NCBI GenBank assembly: GCA_023409535.1
Contig: JAEYGZ010000039.1
Span: 248,001 to 312,000, forward strand
DNA from: Bacillota bacterium
GTDB lineage: Bacteria > Bacillota > Clostridia > Lachnospirales > Lachnospiraceae
DNA: 64,000 nt
Reading direction: 5' to 3'
Below the pieces are notes generated by a model that searched no databases, had not been told where the DNA came from, and saw nothing but the letters and a program-made list of their open reading frames with translations. Below, piece after piece: positions 35,607-45,087 of the stretch. Position 1 is the stretch's first letter. The number at the start of each line of letters is the position of its first letter. Both the position numbers and the translations under genes were made by a program.

Positions 35607-36541
35607 GAGGGGGCTATACGTTGAAGAACAGTAAAACGGCGGTAATGAAAAATAATAGAATAAAGGAACGTGGTTTTGATTTGGTTTTTGATATTGCAAT
35701 CAAGGTTTTAGCCGTTCTTATTATACTTGTCGTTATGTACCCATTGGTTTATGTTGTCAGTGCATCCTTCAGCAATCCTTTATCCATTACGAGAGGAGAT
35801 GTCTGGTTATTGCCGAAGCGCTTTACACTGGAAGCATATCGGAGTGTTTTTGGGAATTCTAAGATTTTGACAGGCTATAAAAACACTGTTATGATTACTT
35901 CAGCAGCGACGGCAATCAACCTGATTATGACAACATTATGTGCGTATCCGTTATCCAGAAGAGATTTCTGGGGAAGGAATTTTTTTACGATTATTATTAC
36001 ATTTACGATGTTTTTCAGTGCAGGTATGATACCTAATTATCTGCTGATCAGAAATCTGGACTTAATAGACAACCGCTGGTCTTTGATCCTTCCCGGTGCA
36101 ATCTCGGTTTATAATATGCTGATTATGCGTAATTATTTTCAGAATTCCGTACCGGAAGAAATCATTGAGGCGGCAACCATAGACGGCTGCGGTAATGTGC
36201 AAACCCTGGTCAGGGTAGTGCTTCCATTATCAAAGAGCATCTATGCAGTATTGGTTATTTTCTATGCGGTGAGCCATTGGAATTCCTATTTTGATGCGAT
36301 GGTTTACTTATCATCGGAGGATAAATATCCGTTGCAGCTGATACTTAGACAATTATTGCTGGAGAGCACGCAGATTAAGGATGATATGGGACTGAGCCAG
36401 ACTATAGCGGAGGCGTCCTTAGCTTATGTATCCTTACAGTATGCGATCATTGTTGTATCCAGCTTACCGCTTATCATCGTATATCCGTTTATGCAAAAGT
36501 ATTTTACAAAAGGAATTATGGTTGGAGCGGTGAAAGGATAA
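35600..36541 (+). CDS. YtcP-type sugar ABC transporter permease
   Basis: 313 aa, six helices, partner of the previous permease (the coding ends overlap by 7 bases). The EAA loop is EEIIEAATIDGCGNVQTLVR. Family features include VSASFSNPLSITRGDVWLLPKRF near the start and SSEDKYPLQLILRQLLLESTQ. The likely real start is TTG 35621, seven bases after AGAGGGGG, or ATG 35645; the ATG at 35600 lies inside the previous gene. Together with the LplA-like binding protein it forms an oligosaccharide importer. Confidence 0.88.
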   Translation: MVRGGYTLKNSKTAVMKNNRIKERGFDLVFDIAIKVLAVLIILVVMYPLVYVVSASFSNPLSITRGDVWLLPKRFTLEAYRSVFGNSKILTGYKNTVMITSAATAINLIMTTLCAYPLSRRDFWGRNFFTIIITFTMFFSAGMIPNYLLIRNLDLIDNRWSLILPGAISVYNMLIMRNYFQNSVPEEIIEAATIDGCGNVQTLVRVVLPLSKSIYAVLVIFYAVSHWNSYFDAMVYLSSEDKYPLQLILRQLLLESTQIKDDMGLSQTIAEASLAYVSLQYAIIVVSSLPLIIVYPFMQKYFTKGIMVGAVKG

Positions 36542-36567
36542 TTAACCGGATAGAAAGAGGGAAAGTC

Positions 36568-38826
36568 ATGAGGAGAAAGAGTAACAAAATAAGGAATTCG
36601 TTAAAATCGAAATTTGCAAGATCCATCATGATGCCTCTCATCTCTATATTCGTTGTAGTGCTGATTGTAATTATATTTATTGTATTTTCTATTTTTACAA
36701 ATGAAATAAAGAGAAATGCGATAGATAAGAAATTACAGCAGTTAAGCAACACGGAGCAAAGTATTTCCGCACGTTTCAGCGAAATAAACAGTATTTCCCT
36801 GCATATCAGCGATGACAGCCAATTCGGTTTTATTCCCCTGCCCAGTAAGAAATATACGGGCTATGAATTGGCGATAGCGCTTCAAAAATTGTTGGTTGGC
36901 AACCGTTTTATCTCTTATCTCTCTTATTACAGGGTATCGGAAGCAGATAAGGTATATACCTCGGAGGGTGAGATGCTGTTTCATACTTTTTGGAACAGTT
37001 ACCTCAAATTGGAGGGTGAAACGGAGGAGCAGCATCTGGATCAGATCAAAGTTCAGACGAACAGAAAAGCACTTCCGCTTAAGAAAAGCAAGAATGGAAA
37101 ATCCTTTTTAACAATGATTTATCCGATTCCTTTGTTATCCAATCAACCCAGCGCTTATATTATTACTTATATTGCAGGCAGCCATATGGATGATATTGCA
37201 GGCTCTTTATTTGCGGATTGCCAGGGTGAGGTACTGATTTATGATCTGGAGGATGTGCTTATATATAATTATGTCAGCTCAAACAGAGATAGTCTACAGA
37301 ATGAAATAAAGGATAAAGTGGGTCTGCTGACGAAGGAAATTCCTTTTGAAGATATTACCGTCAAAGGTCAGAAGTATATGCTTCTTAAGTATACCTCGGA
37401 TTATAATGGGTGGAGCTATGTATCTCTGATCAGAAAAAGTGACATTACAGGCAGCTTGACAAGTAAGCAGATAGCCTTTTTGCTGATTCTTTTCACGATA
37501 ACTTTATTCGCTATTACTGCAATTATGACGTTAGTTTTATTCAATTACAGGTCGATCAACCGTTTGGCCCAGACAATGTCAAATAATCTAAATCTTACTT
37601 ATGAGGGTGAAACCAATGAACAGCTCTTACTTTCCAATGCTTTTCTGTCATTGGTAGAAAAGACACAGAGTATGACACAGAATTTGTTTTTGGCTAATCT
37701 GATTGCGGGACAATATGATGAAATTACAATTGCTTCAGCTGTCAATGAGTACAACCTGTCCTTGGAATATCAGGATTATATCGCATGTGTTGCTTATTTT
37801 CACGGAACAGTCAATACAAAGGAAAGTGATGATATTATTAACTATATTAAGGATCACTTTGCCAGAAATGATATGCTTTGTTATCCGCTCTATCAGACAA
37901 ATCCAAATCGGATCTTAATTATGGTCAATGCGGCCGCAAAGGAGCTGGAATGGGATGTTTTTGAACCGGTACTAAGTACGTTGTATTATTGTATGGCGCA
38001 GGAATTCAGCCAGGTTATCAGTATCGGTGTGGGTAACGAGTATACTGCGTTACATAAGGTATATGATTCCGCCTATGAGGCATTAAGTGCGGTATACTTC
38101 TGTATTTTGGAAGGAGAAAGGTATATCAAGCGTTATATCGATATTGATATGGATGCCATTGCCGCGATTTTATCTGAGCTCACGGACCGTATTATAACCG
38201 TCGTCAGACACGGGGATTTGGAGGAGATACCAAAGGTAATGAGGGAGCTGCATTCTGTTATTGTTGCGAATGGCTATTCCGTTCAGTATCAAAATTTTAT
38301 CGCGTACAGTCTTTTGAATTCCTTAAAGGAGTATGTAGATGCTCCGGATATATCGGAAGAAATTAATGTAACGCTGATTGATCTTTTAAAACGTACACAT
38401 GCAAGTAATTTAAAGGTATTTGAACAGATAGAACGGTTATGTGTTTTAATTGCAGAGCACAGAAATGAGAATAAGAACAGTAATAAGGGGTCTGAACTGA
38501 TCAATATGATGATCAAAGTGATATCGGAGAATTTATGCGACAGTATGATGTCATTGGAGAGTATTGCAGATAAATGCGGTATCTCGCCTTCTTATCTCAG
38601 CAGGTTTTTCAAAGCAAAGATGGGGGATACCCCTATGTATTATGTGGAAAATCTGCGCATGAGCCTGGTGAAGGAGAAGCTTTGCAATACGGAGGAATCC
38701 TTGAAGCAGATACTGATAGAAACAGGTTATATTGATCAAAGTAACTTTATTCGTAAATTTAAAAAAATTGAAGGTGTAACACCGATGACCTACCGGAAAA
38801 TGCATCAGGATAATTTTGATAGATAA
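36568..38826 (+). CDS. Membrane-bound AraC-family regulator (YesN-like)
   Basis: 752 aa. Two membrane helices (about residues 20-45 and 300-325) bracket an outside sensory domain. The middle is a cytosolic segment, and the C-terminal about 100 residues form an AraC HTH pair (MSLESIADKCGISPSYLSRF, then ESLKQILIETGYIDQSNFIR and the ending KIEGVTPMTYRKM). One-component membrane regulators of this form usually sense an oligosaccharide directly and activate neighbouring CUT1 importer genes, which fits its place between the permeases and the binding protein. ATG 36568 follows GAAAGAGGG. Confidence 0.9.
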   Translation: MRRKSNKIRNSLKSKFARSIMMPLISIFVVVLIVIIFIVFSIFTNEIKRNAIDKKLQQLSNTEQSISARFSEINSISLHISDDSQFGFIPLPSKKYTGYELAIALQKLLVGNRFISYLSYYRVSEADKVYTSEGEMLFHTFWNSYLKLEGETEEQHLDQIKVQTNRKALPLKKSKNGKSFLTMIYPIPLLSNQPSAYIITYIAGSHMDDIAGSLFADCQGEVLIYDLEDVLIYNYVSSNRDSLQNEIKDKVGLLTKEIPFEDITVKGQKYMLLKYTSDYNGWSYVSLIRKSDITGSLTSKQIAFLLILFTITLFAITAIMTLVLFNYRSINRLAQTMSNNLNLTYEGETNEQLLLSNAFLSLVEKTQSMTQNLFLANLIAGQYDEITIASAVNEYNLSLEYQDYIACVAYFHGTVNTKESDDIINYIKDHFARNDMLCYPLYQTNPNRILIMVNAAAKELEWDVFEPVLSTLYYCMAQEFSQVISIGVGNEYTALHKVYDSAYEALSAVYFCILEGERYIKRYIDIDMDAIAAILSELTDRIITVVRHGDLEEIPKVMRELHSVIVANGYSVQYQNFIAYSLLNSLKEYVDAPDISEEINVTLIDLLKRTHASNLKVFEQIERLCVLIAEHRNENKNSNKGSELINMMIKVISENLCDSMMSLESIADKCGISPSYLSRFFKAKMGDTPMYYVENLRMSLVKEKLCNTEESLKQILIETGYIDQSNFIRKFKKIEGVTPMTYRKMHQDNFDR

Positions 38827-38987
38827 TTTCATACGGTTTTGGGCTGACAGAAAGGTATTGGATATCATGTGGGGGTACGAATCCGAACGTTGCATACGAC
38901 GTCATGCATCACCGGAATTAGAGTGTTTGGTTTCCGGCAATGCAGCATAACTTAAAATTGGTTTTTATCAGAAAGGGGTACTATTTT
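38827..38987 (+). other. Short gap with a hairpin before the binding-protein gene
   Basis: CCGGAA and TTTCCGG arms near 38910-38936 can form a stem before the binding-protein gene; this may set different expression of the binding protein and the permeases. No promoter is clear. Confidence 0.35.
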
Positions 38988-40667
38988 ATGAAAAATTTGA
39001 AAAAATTATTGTCTATGATACTATGTATCGCACTGATTGGCACAAGCTTCATCGGCTGCGCGAAAAAAGAGGAAGCACCCGGTAATACTGCCAAACCGAA
39101 TACGAACAACAAAACGACAACCGCACCGGAGAGTACTGGTGCTCCGGAAGGGGAGGCGGCGACGGGTGGCTTTCCTATCTCGGACGAGAAAATCACCTTA
39201 GATATTATGGTTCTCAAAGGAGACCAGCAGCCTGACTGGGATGACATATATGTTTGGCAGAAGTATGAAGAAATGACGAATATTCATATTAACTGGATCC
39301 AGGTATCCAGTGCGGAAAAGAGTGAGAAATTATCCACAGCTTTGGCCAGTGGCGATATGCCTGATCTGTTCCTTCGATTCAAGATATCTCCCTCTGATCA
39401 GCTTCTGTACGGCGAGCAGGGATTGTTTGTCAATCTTACAGAAAATGATTTGCTTCAGACCTACGCGCCGAATTACTGGGATTACTTATCAAAATATACG
39501 GATGCAAAGGCAAGCGTACAGTATCCTTCCGGAGCAATTTATTCATTTCCCCAGGTGAATGATGGTCCTGAGTTGCGTGTTTCCCGCAAGATGTTCTTTA
39601 ACAAGAAATGGTTGGAAAATCTGGGACGTGCTTTGCCAAAGACTACAGAGGAATTATATAACGTATTAAAAGCCTTTAAAGATCAGGATGCAAACGGCAA
39701 TGGGGATCCTGCCGATGAGATTCCTATGTGTACCGCAGATTTTGCAGCTTTTCAGGACTGCTTCCTTGGTGCCTTCGGTCTAAGCAACCGGGGGCAGCAG
39801 AATCAGATCGTTGACTGGGATACAGTGAATAACAAGCCTCGCCTTATTGCAGCAAGTGAAGAGTATAAGAGCATGCTCCAATATATGAACAAATTATACG
39901 GTGAGGGTTTAATCGACCAGGAATTATTCACCATGGACAGTGCTAATTTCTTAACCAAGGCACAGGATGACAGAATCGGATGCTTTGCATTCACCAATCT
40001 CTCCAGTGTTCCGGCAGATACCATCGATAATTGGGTTGGTATTGAGGAAGCGTTGGAGGGACCTGACGGCAGTAAGCTTTGGGCGCCGATCAGAGCACAT
40101 TTCCATTCCACAGGTGCGGCAGTTATCACTTCTTCCAATGAGCATGTTGCCGAAACTCTGCAATGGCTTGATTATTTCTGGACAAACGAGGGAAATTTAT
40201 TCTATCACTATGGTGATGTTGGAACTACATGTGTAGCAAAGGCGGATGGAAGTTATGACTGGACGGACGAAATTTATGCTAAAATCACCGGCTCCGTTAC
40301 CTTTGATGAGGTTGTCAGCTCTTATACCCCTTATGTAGGCGGTAACAATCCTCTGGTTGAAGTATATCCTTACTTTGGCGGCGGAGAGACACAGCCTGCC
40401 CCTGCAGCAACAGCCAGAAATCTGTTTCCGTACGGCACCGATGTTTACTGGCCAAGCTTTACCTTTACAACAGAGGAAAATGACCAGTTAACTGCAATCC
40501 AGACTGATATTCAGAAATATTGTGAATCGGCCAGAACAGAATATATCACAGGAACAAAGTCCTTTGATACCTGGGATTCTTACCTGGCAGATTTGGATAA
40601 AATGGGTAGGAACAAGATGTTAGAAATCTATGGAGCAGCAATTGACAGATTTGAAAGTATGCAATAA
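38988..40667 (+). CDS. LplA-like extracellular solute-binding lipoprotein
   Basis: 559 aa. A lipoprotein signal peptide MKNLKKLLSMILCIALIG with lipobox IGC (Cys about residue 22) is followed by a Thr/Asn/Pro/Gly-rich linker, then a family 1 substrate-binding fold (VQYPSGAIYSFPQVNDGPEL, later DGSKLWAPIRAHFHSTGAAV). It captures an oligosaccharide or related ligand outside the cell for the two permeases. GAAAGGGG before ATG 38988 sets the start. Ligand identity is not readable. Confidence 0.9.
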   Translation: MKNLKKLLSMILCIALIGTSFIGCAKKEEAPGNTAKPNTNNKTTTAPESTGAPEGEAATGGFPISDEKITLDIMVLKGDQQPDWDDIYVWQKYEEMTNIHINWIQVSSAEKSEKLSTALASGDMPDLFLRFKISPSDQLLYGEQGLFVNLTENDLLQTYAPNYWDYLSKYTDAKASVQYPSGAIYSFPQVNDGPELRVSRKMFFNKKWLENLGRALPKTTEELYNVLKAFKDQDANGNGDPADEIPMCTADFAAFQDCFLGAFGLSNRGQQNQIVDWDTVNNKPRLIAASEEYKSMLQYMNKLYGEGLIDQELFTMDSANFLTKAQDDRIGCFAFTNLSSVPADTIDNWVGIEEALEGPDGSKLWAPIRAHFHSTGAAVITSSNEHVAETLQWLDYFWTNEGNLFYHYGDVGTTCVAKADGSYDWTDEIYAKITGSVTFDEVVSSYTPYVGGNNPLVEVYPYFGGGETQPAPAATARNLFPYGTDVYWPSFTFTTEENDQLTAIQTDIQKYCESARTEYITGTKSFDTWDSYLADLDKMGRNKMLEIYGAAIDRFESMQ

Positions 40668-40684
40668 AAGATTCATATAAATTG

Positions 40685-40718
40685 ATTAATGGGAAGCTGC
40701 TGCAGCTTCCCGTTAATA
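40685..40718 (+). terminator. Hairpin after the sugar importer operon
   Basis: GGGAAGCT (40691-40698) pairs with AGCTTCCC (40704-40711) and flanking ATTAA/TTAAT extend the stem. The T run is short, so termination strength is uncertain. Confidence 0.6.
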
Positions 40719-40768
40719 TTTACAGCACCTGCCTTAGGTTAATCTTACCAGAGAGGATTTGTATAGAA

Positions 40769-41524
40769 ATGAATAAGCAAAAACTGATTTTTTTAGATAT
40801 TGACGGAACGATCTATAATGATTCTGCGCAGATTATGGACAGCACAAGAGCAGCAATCAAACAGGCAAGAGAGAATGGCCATAAGATTATATTTAATACA
40901 GGAAGAATTAAAGCGGCATTGCCGGAAGATGTATTAGAACTAGAGCACGACGGCTTTATCACCTCCGCAGGGGCGCATGTGGAGATAGGGAACAGGTGCA
41001 TTTTAGACATGGCTATGGGGCAGAAGGAGTTATATTACATATATAATTATTTTAGAGACAATAAAATCCTTTTTAATTTAGAAAATAATGCAAAAATATT
41101 TCATGGTTATGAAATCAATGATCTTCAGGATAAGGCGATTAATAAGGTGGTATTTTATGATTCAGTAATATCCGTTGCACAAATTAAAAGTGATATCGGT
41201 ACCCACTGTAATGTAATAGGAGTAAACCACCATCATAGCAGCTTGTATCATGGAGAGATATTTATAAAGAATGTGAATAAAGCCACAGGTATTCAGGTAA
41301 TCACAGAATATTATGCCGCAAACCGCGAAGACACCGTCGCCTTTGGCGATGCATTAATTGATCTGGAGATGCTTCAATATGCAGGAATTGGCGTTGCTAT
41401 GGAGAATGCTCATAGCAAGGTTAAACAGATTGCAGACAGGATAACAAAAGATAATAACAGTGACGGTATTTACCATGGTTTTATCGAGTGCGGTCTTATC
41501 AATGCTGTTTCAGCCTTAGGATAA
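40769..41524 (+). CDS. Cof-type HAD-IIB hydrolase
   Basis: 251 aa. Motif I DIDGTIYND (D10/D12), motif II around NTGRIK, a C2B cap, and the closing FGDALIDLEMLQYAG of motif IV. These proteins dephosphorylate sugar phosphates or similar small molecules. Following an oligosaccharide importer, a sugar-phosphate phosphatase would fit, but this is inference. ATG 40769 follows AGAGGA by about 12 bases, a long gap; an in-frame start at 40682 lies inside the preceding hairpin and is unlikely. Confidence 0.85.
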   Translation: MNKQKLIFLDIDGTIYNDSAQIMDSTRAAIKQARENGHKIIFNTGRIKAALPEDVLELEHDGFITSAGAHVEIGNRCILDMAMGQKELYYIYNYFRDNKILFNLENNAKIFHGYEINDLQDKAINKVVFYDSVISVAQIKSDIGTHCNVIGVNHHHSSLYHGEIFIKNVNKATGIQVITEYYAANREDTVAFGDALIDLEMLQYAGIGVAMENAHSKVKQIADRITKDNNSDGIYHGFIECGLINAVSALG

Positions 41525-41529
41525 AACAA

Positions 41530-41558
41530 TTGACAAGGATTTCTGTAAGTGCTAAGAT
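41530..41558 (+). promoter_or_regulatory. Promoter of the lysine-riboswitch-dapA operon
   Basis: TTGACA (41530-41535), 17 bases, TAAGAT (41553-41558). The transcript starts a little before the riboswitch. Confidence 0.75.
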
Positions 41559-41592
41559 AACACTACAGAAAATGAAATTGCATATTGCTTAT

Positions 41593-41757
41593 GGTAGAGG
41601 CGCATTGTTTATCAGTAGCTGTGGGATATGTCAGGCATAGAAGAACACAGTAAAAGGAAACAGTGCCGAAGTGGTGACAGACCTGATCTGTCACTGCTGG
41701 GCATATGGTGAAGAGCCATATGACTGTCATCATTGATATGATGGAGCGCTGCCTAAA
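41593..41757 (+). ncRNA. Lysine riboswitch (L box)
   Basis: The L-box parts are in order: AGAGGCGCA (41596-41604), AGTAGCTG, AAAAGGAAACAGTGCCGAAG, CTGGGCATATGG with the AGAGCCATATGACTGTCA arm, and the closing GAGCGCTGCCT (about 41744-41754). It lies before dapA and a terminator, so high lysine should stop dapA transcription. Confidence 0.9.
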
Positions 41758-41827
41758 GAATGTTATATACTTATAGGGACAGATCATGGGAATATTCTAT
41801 CATGATGCTCTTAAGCTATTCTTTAGT

Positions 41828-41852
41828 GTCGACTATCCGGTCGACTTTTTTT
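41828..41852 (+). terminator. Lysine-riboswitch terminator
   Basis: GTCGAC (41828-41833) and GTCGAC (41840-41845) form a hairpin followed by seven T (41846-41852), 60 bases before the dapA start. Confidence 0.85.
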
Positions 41853-41912
41853 GTAGCACCATACCTTTTGAGCATACTAACTTTCAAAATTAATTATCAG
41901 GAGGAAGGAAAG

Positions 41913-42803
41913 ATGGCTGTATTTAAAGGCGCAGGTGTCGCGATTGTAACACCCTTTACAAAGACAAACGAGGTGGATTTTGAGAAGCTGGGAGAATTGA
42001 TTGAATTCCAGATTGGATCAGGTACGGATAGTATCATTATCTGCGGTACCACAGGAGAGGCTTCCACACTGACCCATGAGGAACATCTTGAGTGTATACG
42101 CTATACGGTAAATAAAGTGGCGAAGAGAGTTCCGGTCATCGCAGGTACCGGCTCCAATGCGACGGATACCGCAATTTATCTGTCACAGGAAGCCCAGAGC
42201 TACGGTGCGGATGCTTTGCTGCTGGTAACCCCTTACTATAATAAAGCAACCCAGAAGGGCTTGATTGCACATTTTACCGAGATCGCCAACGCAGTAGAGA
42301 GCCCGATTATACTTTATAATGTTCCGGGCAGAACCGGCTGCAACCTTCTTCCCCAGACTGTGGCTACTCTGTTTCATACTGTGGATAACATTGTGGGAAT
42401 TAAAGAGGCCAGTGGAAATATCGCACAGGTTGCGGAGCTTATGCAGCTGACGGAAGGTAAGATTGATTTATATTCAGGGAATGATGAGATGGTCGTTCCT
42501 GTAATGAGTCTTGGAGGAATTGGTGTAATCTCCGTATTGTCTAACATTGCCCCTGGTCCAACCCATGACATGGCCATGAAATTTCTTGAGGGTGATGTGG
42601 CGGGAAGCCGGGAACTGCAGCTGAAGTACCTGCCGTTGATTAATGCCCTGTTCTGTGAGGTAAATCCAATTCCGGTGAAGAAAGCAGTCAACCTGATGGG
42701 CTTTGAGGCAGGAGGACTTCGAATGCCGCTCACCGAGCTGGAACCGGCGAATACCGAGAGGCTGAGGAAGGAAATGCATGCAGCAGGGATTAAAACCATA
42801 TAA
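41913..42803 (+). CDS. dapA: 4-Hydroxy-tetrahydrodipicolinate synthase
   Basis: 296 aa. It condenses pyruvate and aspartate semialdehyde, the first step of lysine and dipicolinate synthesis. The Schiff-base lysine is K164 in VGIKEASG, with Y135 in YNVPGRTG and GTTGEAST at 45-52. Start ATG 41913 follows AGGAGGAAGG. It is behind an L-box riboswitch and a terminator and in operon with dapB, so lysine represses both. In a spore former, the product also feeds dipicolinic acid, which the spoVA channel later moves. Confidence 0.96.
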   Translation: MAVFKGAGVAIVTPFTKTNEVDFEKLGELIEFQIGSGTDSIIICGTTGEASTLTHEEHLECIRYTVNKVAKRVPVIAGTGSNATDTAIYLSQEAQSYGADALLLVTPYYNKATQKGLIAHFTEIANAVESPIILYNVPGRTGCNLLPQTVATLFHTVDNIVGIKEASGNIAQVAELMQLTEGKIDLYSGNDEMVVPVMSLGGIGVISVLSNIAPGPTHDMAMKFLEGDVAGSRELQLKYLPLINALFCEVNPIPVKKAVNLMGFEAGGLRMPLTELEPANTERLRKEMHAAGIKTI

Positions 42804-42814
42804 TATTACGATAA

Positions 42815-42850
42815 GCGGATTAATTCATTAACTTCGGGCTTTTAATCCGC
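42815..42850 (+). repeat. Hairpin between dapA and dapB
   Basis: GCGGATTAA (42815-42823) pairs with TTAATCCGC (42842-42850). No T run follows; it may stabilise or process the transcript. Confidence 0.5.
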
Positions 42851-42883
42851 AAGCTATGATATTTACGAAGCAGGAGGATGCAT

Positions 42884-43639
42884 ATGACAAGTATCATTTT
42901 ACGTGGTTGTAACGGTAAGATGGGTCAGGTAATAACTGAAATGGTGGAAGCGGATGAAAATGCGGTAATTGTAGCCGGAATTGACATCGCACAGAACCGT
43001 AATAATAAATATCCGGTATATCAAAGCTTTGCTGCCTGTAATGTAAAAGCGGATGTGATTATTGATTTCTCTGCTCCGGTTAATCTGGAGGAAATGCTGG
43101 AGTATGCCATAAAGCATAAGACGGCTATTGTATTATGCACCACAGGCTTTGGCAAGGAGCAGGTCGTACTCATTGATGAGGCGGCACGGCAAATTCCAAT
43201 CCTCAGATCGGCTAATATGTCTATGGGAATTAATCTTATCTCCAAGCTCATTCAGCAGGCGGCTGTCATTCTTGCAGATGCCGGCTTTGACATCGAGATC
43301 GTAGAACGCCATCATAATAAGAAGGTCGATGCACCCTCCGGGACTGCCCTTGCTTTGGCAGAGGCTATGAACGAGGTATTAAATAACGAGTATTCTTATA
43401 AGCTGGACCGGTCCGCCGAGCGCATGGCACGGAGCAGGAAGGAAATCGGTATCTCGGCAGTCCGCGGCGGAACCATCGTAGGAGAGCATGAAATTGTATT
43501 TGCGGGTACCGACGAAGTTATCGAGATCAAACATACTGCTTATTCGAAAGCAATCTTTGCAAAAGGTGCCGTACAGGCAGCAAAATATCTTCCGGGTAAG
43601 CCTGCCGGTATGTACAGCATGAGTGATATGATGCAATAA
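42884..43639 (+). CDS. dapB: 4-Hydroxy-tetrahydrodipicolinate reductase
   Basis: 251 aa. It reduces the dapA product to tetrahydrodipicolinate with NAD(P)H. The dinucleotide loop is GCNGKMGQ (8-15) and the catalytic ERHHNKKVDAPSGTA is at 141-155, where the two histidines and K147 act. Start ATG 42884 follows CAGGAGG; the ATG at 42878 is part of the ribosome site. It is cotranscribed with dapA and followed by a strong terminator. Confidence 0.95.
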   Translation: MTSIILRGCNGKMGQVITEMVEADENAVIVAGIDIAQNRNNKYPVYQSFAACNVKADVIIDFSAPVNLEEMLEYAIKHKTAIVLCTTGFGKEQVVLIDEAARQIPILRSANMSMGINLISKLIQQAAVILADAGFDIEIVERHHNKKVDAPSGTALALAEAMNEVLNNEYSYKLDRSAERMARSRKEIGISAVRGGTIVGEHEIVFAGTDEVIEIKHTAYSKAIFAKGAVQAAKYLPGKPAGMYSMSDMMQ

Positions 43640-43676
43640 AATAGGAGCTGTTGCAATTGCAACGGCTCCTATTTTT
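43638..43676 (+). terminator. Terminator of the dapA-dapB operon
   Basis: A 17-bp stem with one G-U pair (43638-43654 and 43659-43675), AATT loop, then a T run. It starts at the dapB stop. Confidence 0.92.
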
Positions 43677-43684
43677 TACTCTCT

Positions 43685-44422
43685 TTAAGCGTGATAACGT
43701 AATTTGGTTTCCACTAAAAAGTCAACATTTAAATCGACTAATTTTCGCTTAACCTCTCCTTCATTTCGTTCAAACAAATCAGGATACTTATCAATTAAAT
43801 GTCCGTACTGGCTTAACAGCTTGTTTATATGATGGTTAAATACATTATTCAACCGTTTGGCATCCTTATTTATCATTGCATCCACAATATCTTCATGATT
43901 TCTGATAACATCCTTATCAATTCCGTTATCCGTCAGAGAGAGAAGACGTATCCTTCTGTAATCTCCGGAATTTGCATTAATGATCTGGTTGCAATAGGAT
44001 TTATTGATTGTGTTATAAAATATGGAGTGGAAGTGAATATCCTCCTCAAGAAATTTTCTGCAGTCATTGGCGGCATAAACTTTTCGCTGTTCCTCCAAGG
44101 AAAGCTCAAGCTCTGTAATCGCTTTTAAATCGCAGGCCGCCATAAATTCAAGCATGATGTTTTCCTCAACGCATCTTCTGAAGAAACGCTCATTTTCTGC
44201 CCGTTCGATGTTAATCTTGGAGATCATGGTACCCCGTTGGGGCAAAAATGTTATTAAACCTTCTTTGGATAACCGAATCAAAGCATCTCTTACAGGAGTT
44301 CTTCCGATATGATAACCTTCACTAATGTCTTTAATACTGATAATCATACCGGGCCGCAATTTTAAATTCAATATATCAGTTCTTAATACATTATAGATAG
44401 GCTCTTCCTGAATATCAACCAT
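43685..44422 (-). CDS. GntR-family regulator (FadR/FCD subgroup)
   Basis: 245 aa. The N-terminal winged helix reads LKLRPGMIISIKDISEGY and GRTPVRDALIRLSKEGLITF, followed by QRGTMISKI. The C-terminal part (about residues 85-225) is an all-helical FCD ligand domain with HxxxH-type residues (EDIHFHSIFYN). Members of this group bind organic acids and repress an adjoining transport/catabolic operon. ATG 44422 follows AGGAGG; it overlaps the stop of the upstream HExxH gene by 8 bases. A palindromic operator pair upstream of the permease is a likely target. Confidence 0.87.
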   Translation of the reverse strand: MVDIQEEPIYNVLRTDILNLKLRPGMIISIKDISEGYHIGRTPVRDALIRLSKEGLITFLPQRGTMISKINIERAENERFFRRCVEENIMLEFMAACDLKAITELELSLEEQRKVYAANDCRKFLEEDIHFHSIFYNTINKSYCNQIINANSGDYRRIRLLSLTDNGIDKDVIRNHEDIVDAMINKDAKRLNNVFNHHINKLLSQYGHLIDKYPDLFERNEGEVKRKLVDLNVDFLVETKLRYHA

Positions 44423-45080
44423 ACTGCTCAAATACCTCCTGACCAAAGCGCATTATATCCTTATATATCCTCTCGGATTGTTCTGAATCATAATTATAAT
44501 ACAAAATGATATCTAATGCAAATGGTGAGTAGGTAAAAGAATTTAACTTTTTTGTAAAATACATACCTGCTATCTCGGATAACGCCCGAACGGTGGATTT
44601 ATTTGCATATCCGAGAAATTTCCATAACGTAATTTTTTCTGTTCGTGTATAAATCGTTTCATCGTTTTCTTCCAGATAGTGAAAGATTTCATGCCCAAGA
44701 ATCAAAGATTTTATCATATCTTCCGAGAAGAAATCCGTGATTTCGGGGCAGGCGGCGGCTTTCTTAATTGGCTCCTCCATGATCTGAATGAGATTCGGCG
44801 GTGTAAAAAGCGCGAAAAGTATTCTGTCTGCCATCTGCCCGCTGTCTGTTTCCTGTACCTTAAGATGGAGCTTTTCGGCAATTTGCCCTGGATCGGCGGT
44901 CCCGCAGGTTTTGATTACCTCATCCGCTTTTTCATATCCGCAGAGGATTGCTTTCCTTATCATTGCTTCTTTTGTCTGATTATCAATTTTATCCCGAAGG
45001 AAATCCCTGGAGAATGCATACCTTCCCCAGGCGATATCATTTATACCAGATAATTCCTCCATCATTTTGTGCAAATTCAT
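44415..45080 (-). CDS. HExxH-motif protein, probable zinc metallopeptidase-like, of unknown role
   Basis: 221 aa, cytosolic. ILGHEIFHYLEE (about residue 130) is a HEIFH metallopeptidase motif and a downstream SEIAGMYF may supply the third ligand, as in ImmA/IrrE-type proteins. An N-terminal coiled helical half contains CGYEKADEVIKTCG-type residues. No known family is recognised with confidence. It is coupled with the GntR gene and follows the hydantoinase gene by 7 bases, so it belongs to the same operon and may process or sense a small-molecule pathway product. Confidence 0.55.
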   Translation of the reverse strand: MNLHKMMEELSGINDIAWGRYAFSRDFLRDKIDNQTKEAMIRKAILCGYEKADEVIKTCGTADPGQIAEKLHLKVQETDSGQMADRILFALFTPPNLIQIMEEPIKKAAACPEITDFFSEDMIKSLILGHEIFHYLEENDETIYTRTEKITLWKFLGYANKSTVRALSEIAGMYFTKKLNSFTYSPFALDIILYYNYDSEQSERIYKDIMRFGQEVFEQYG

Positions 45081-45087
45081 GCTTCTG

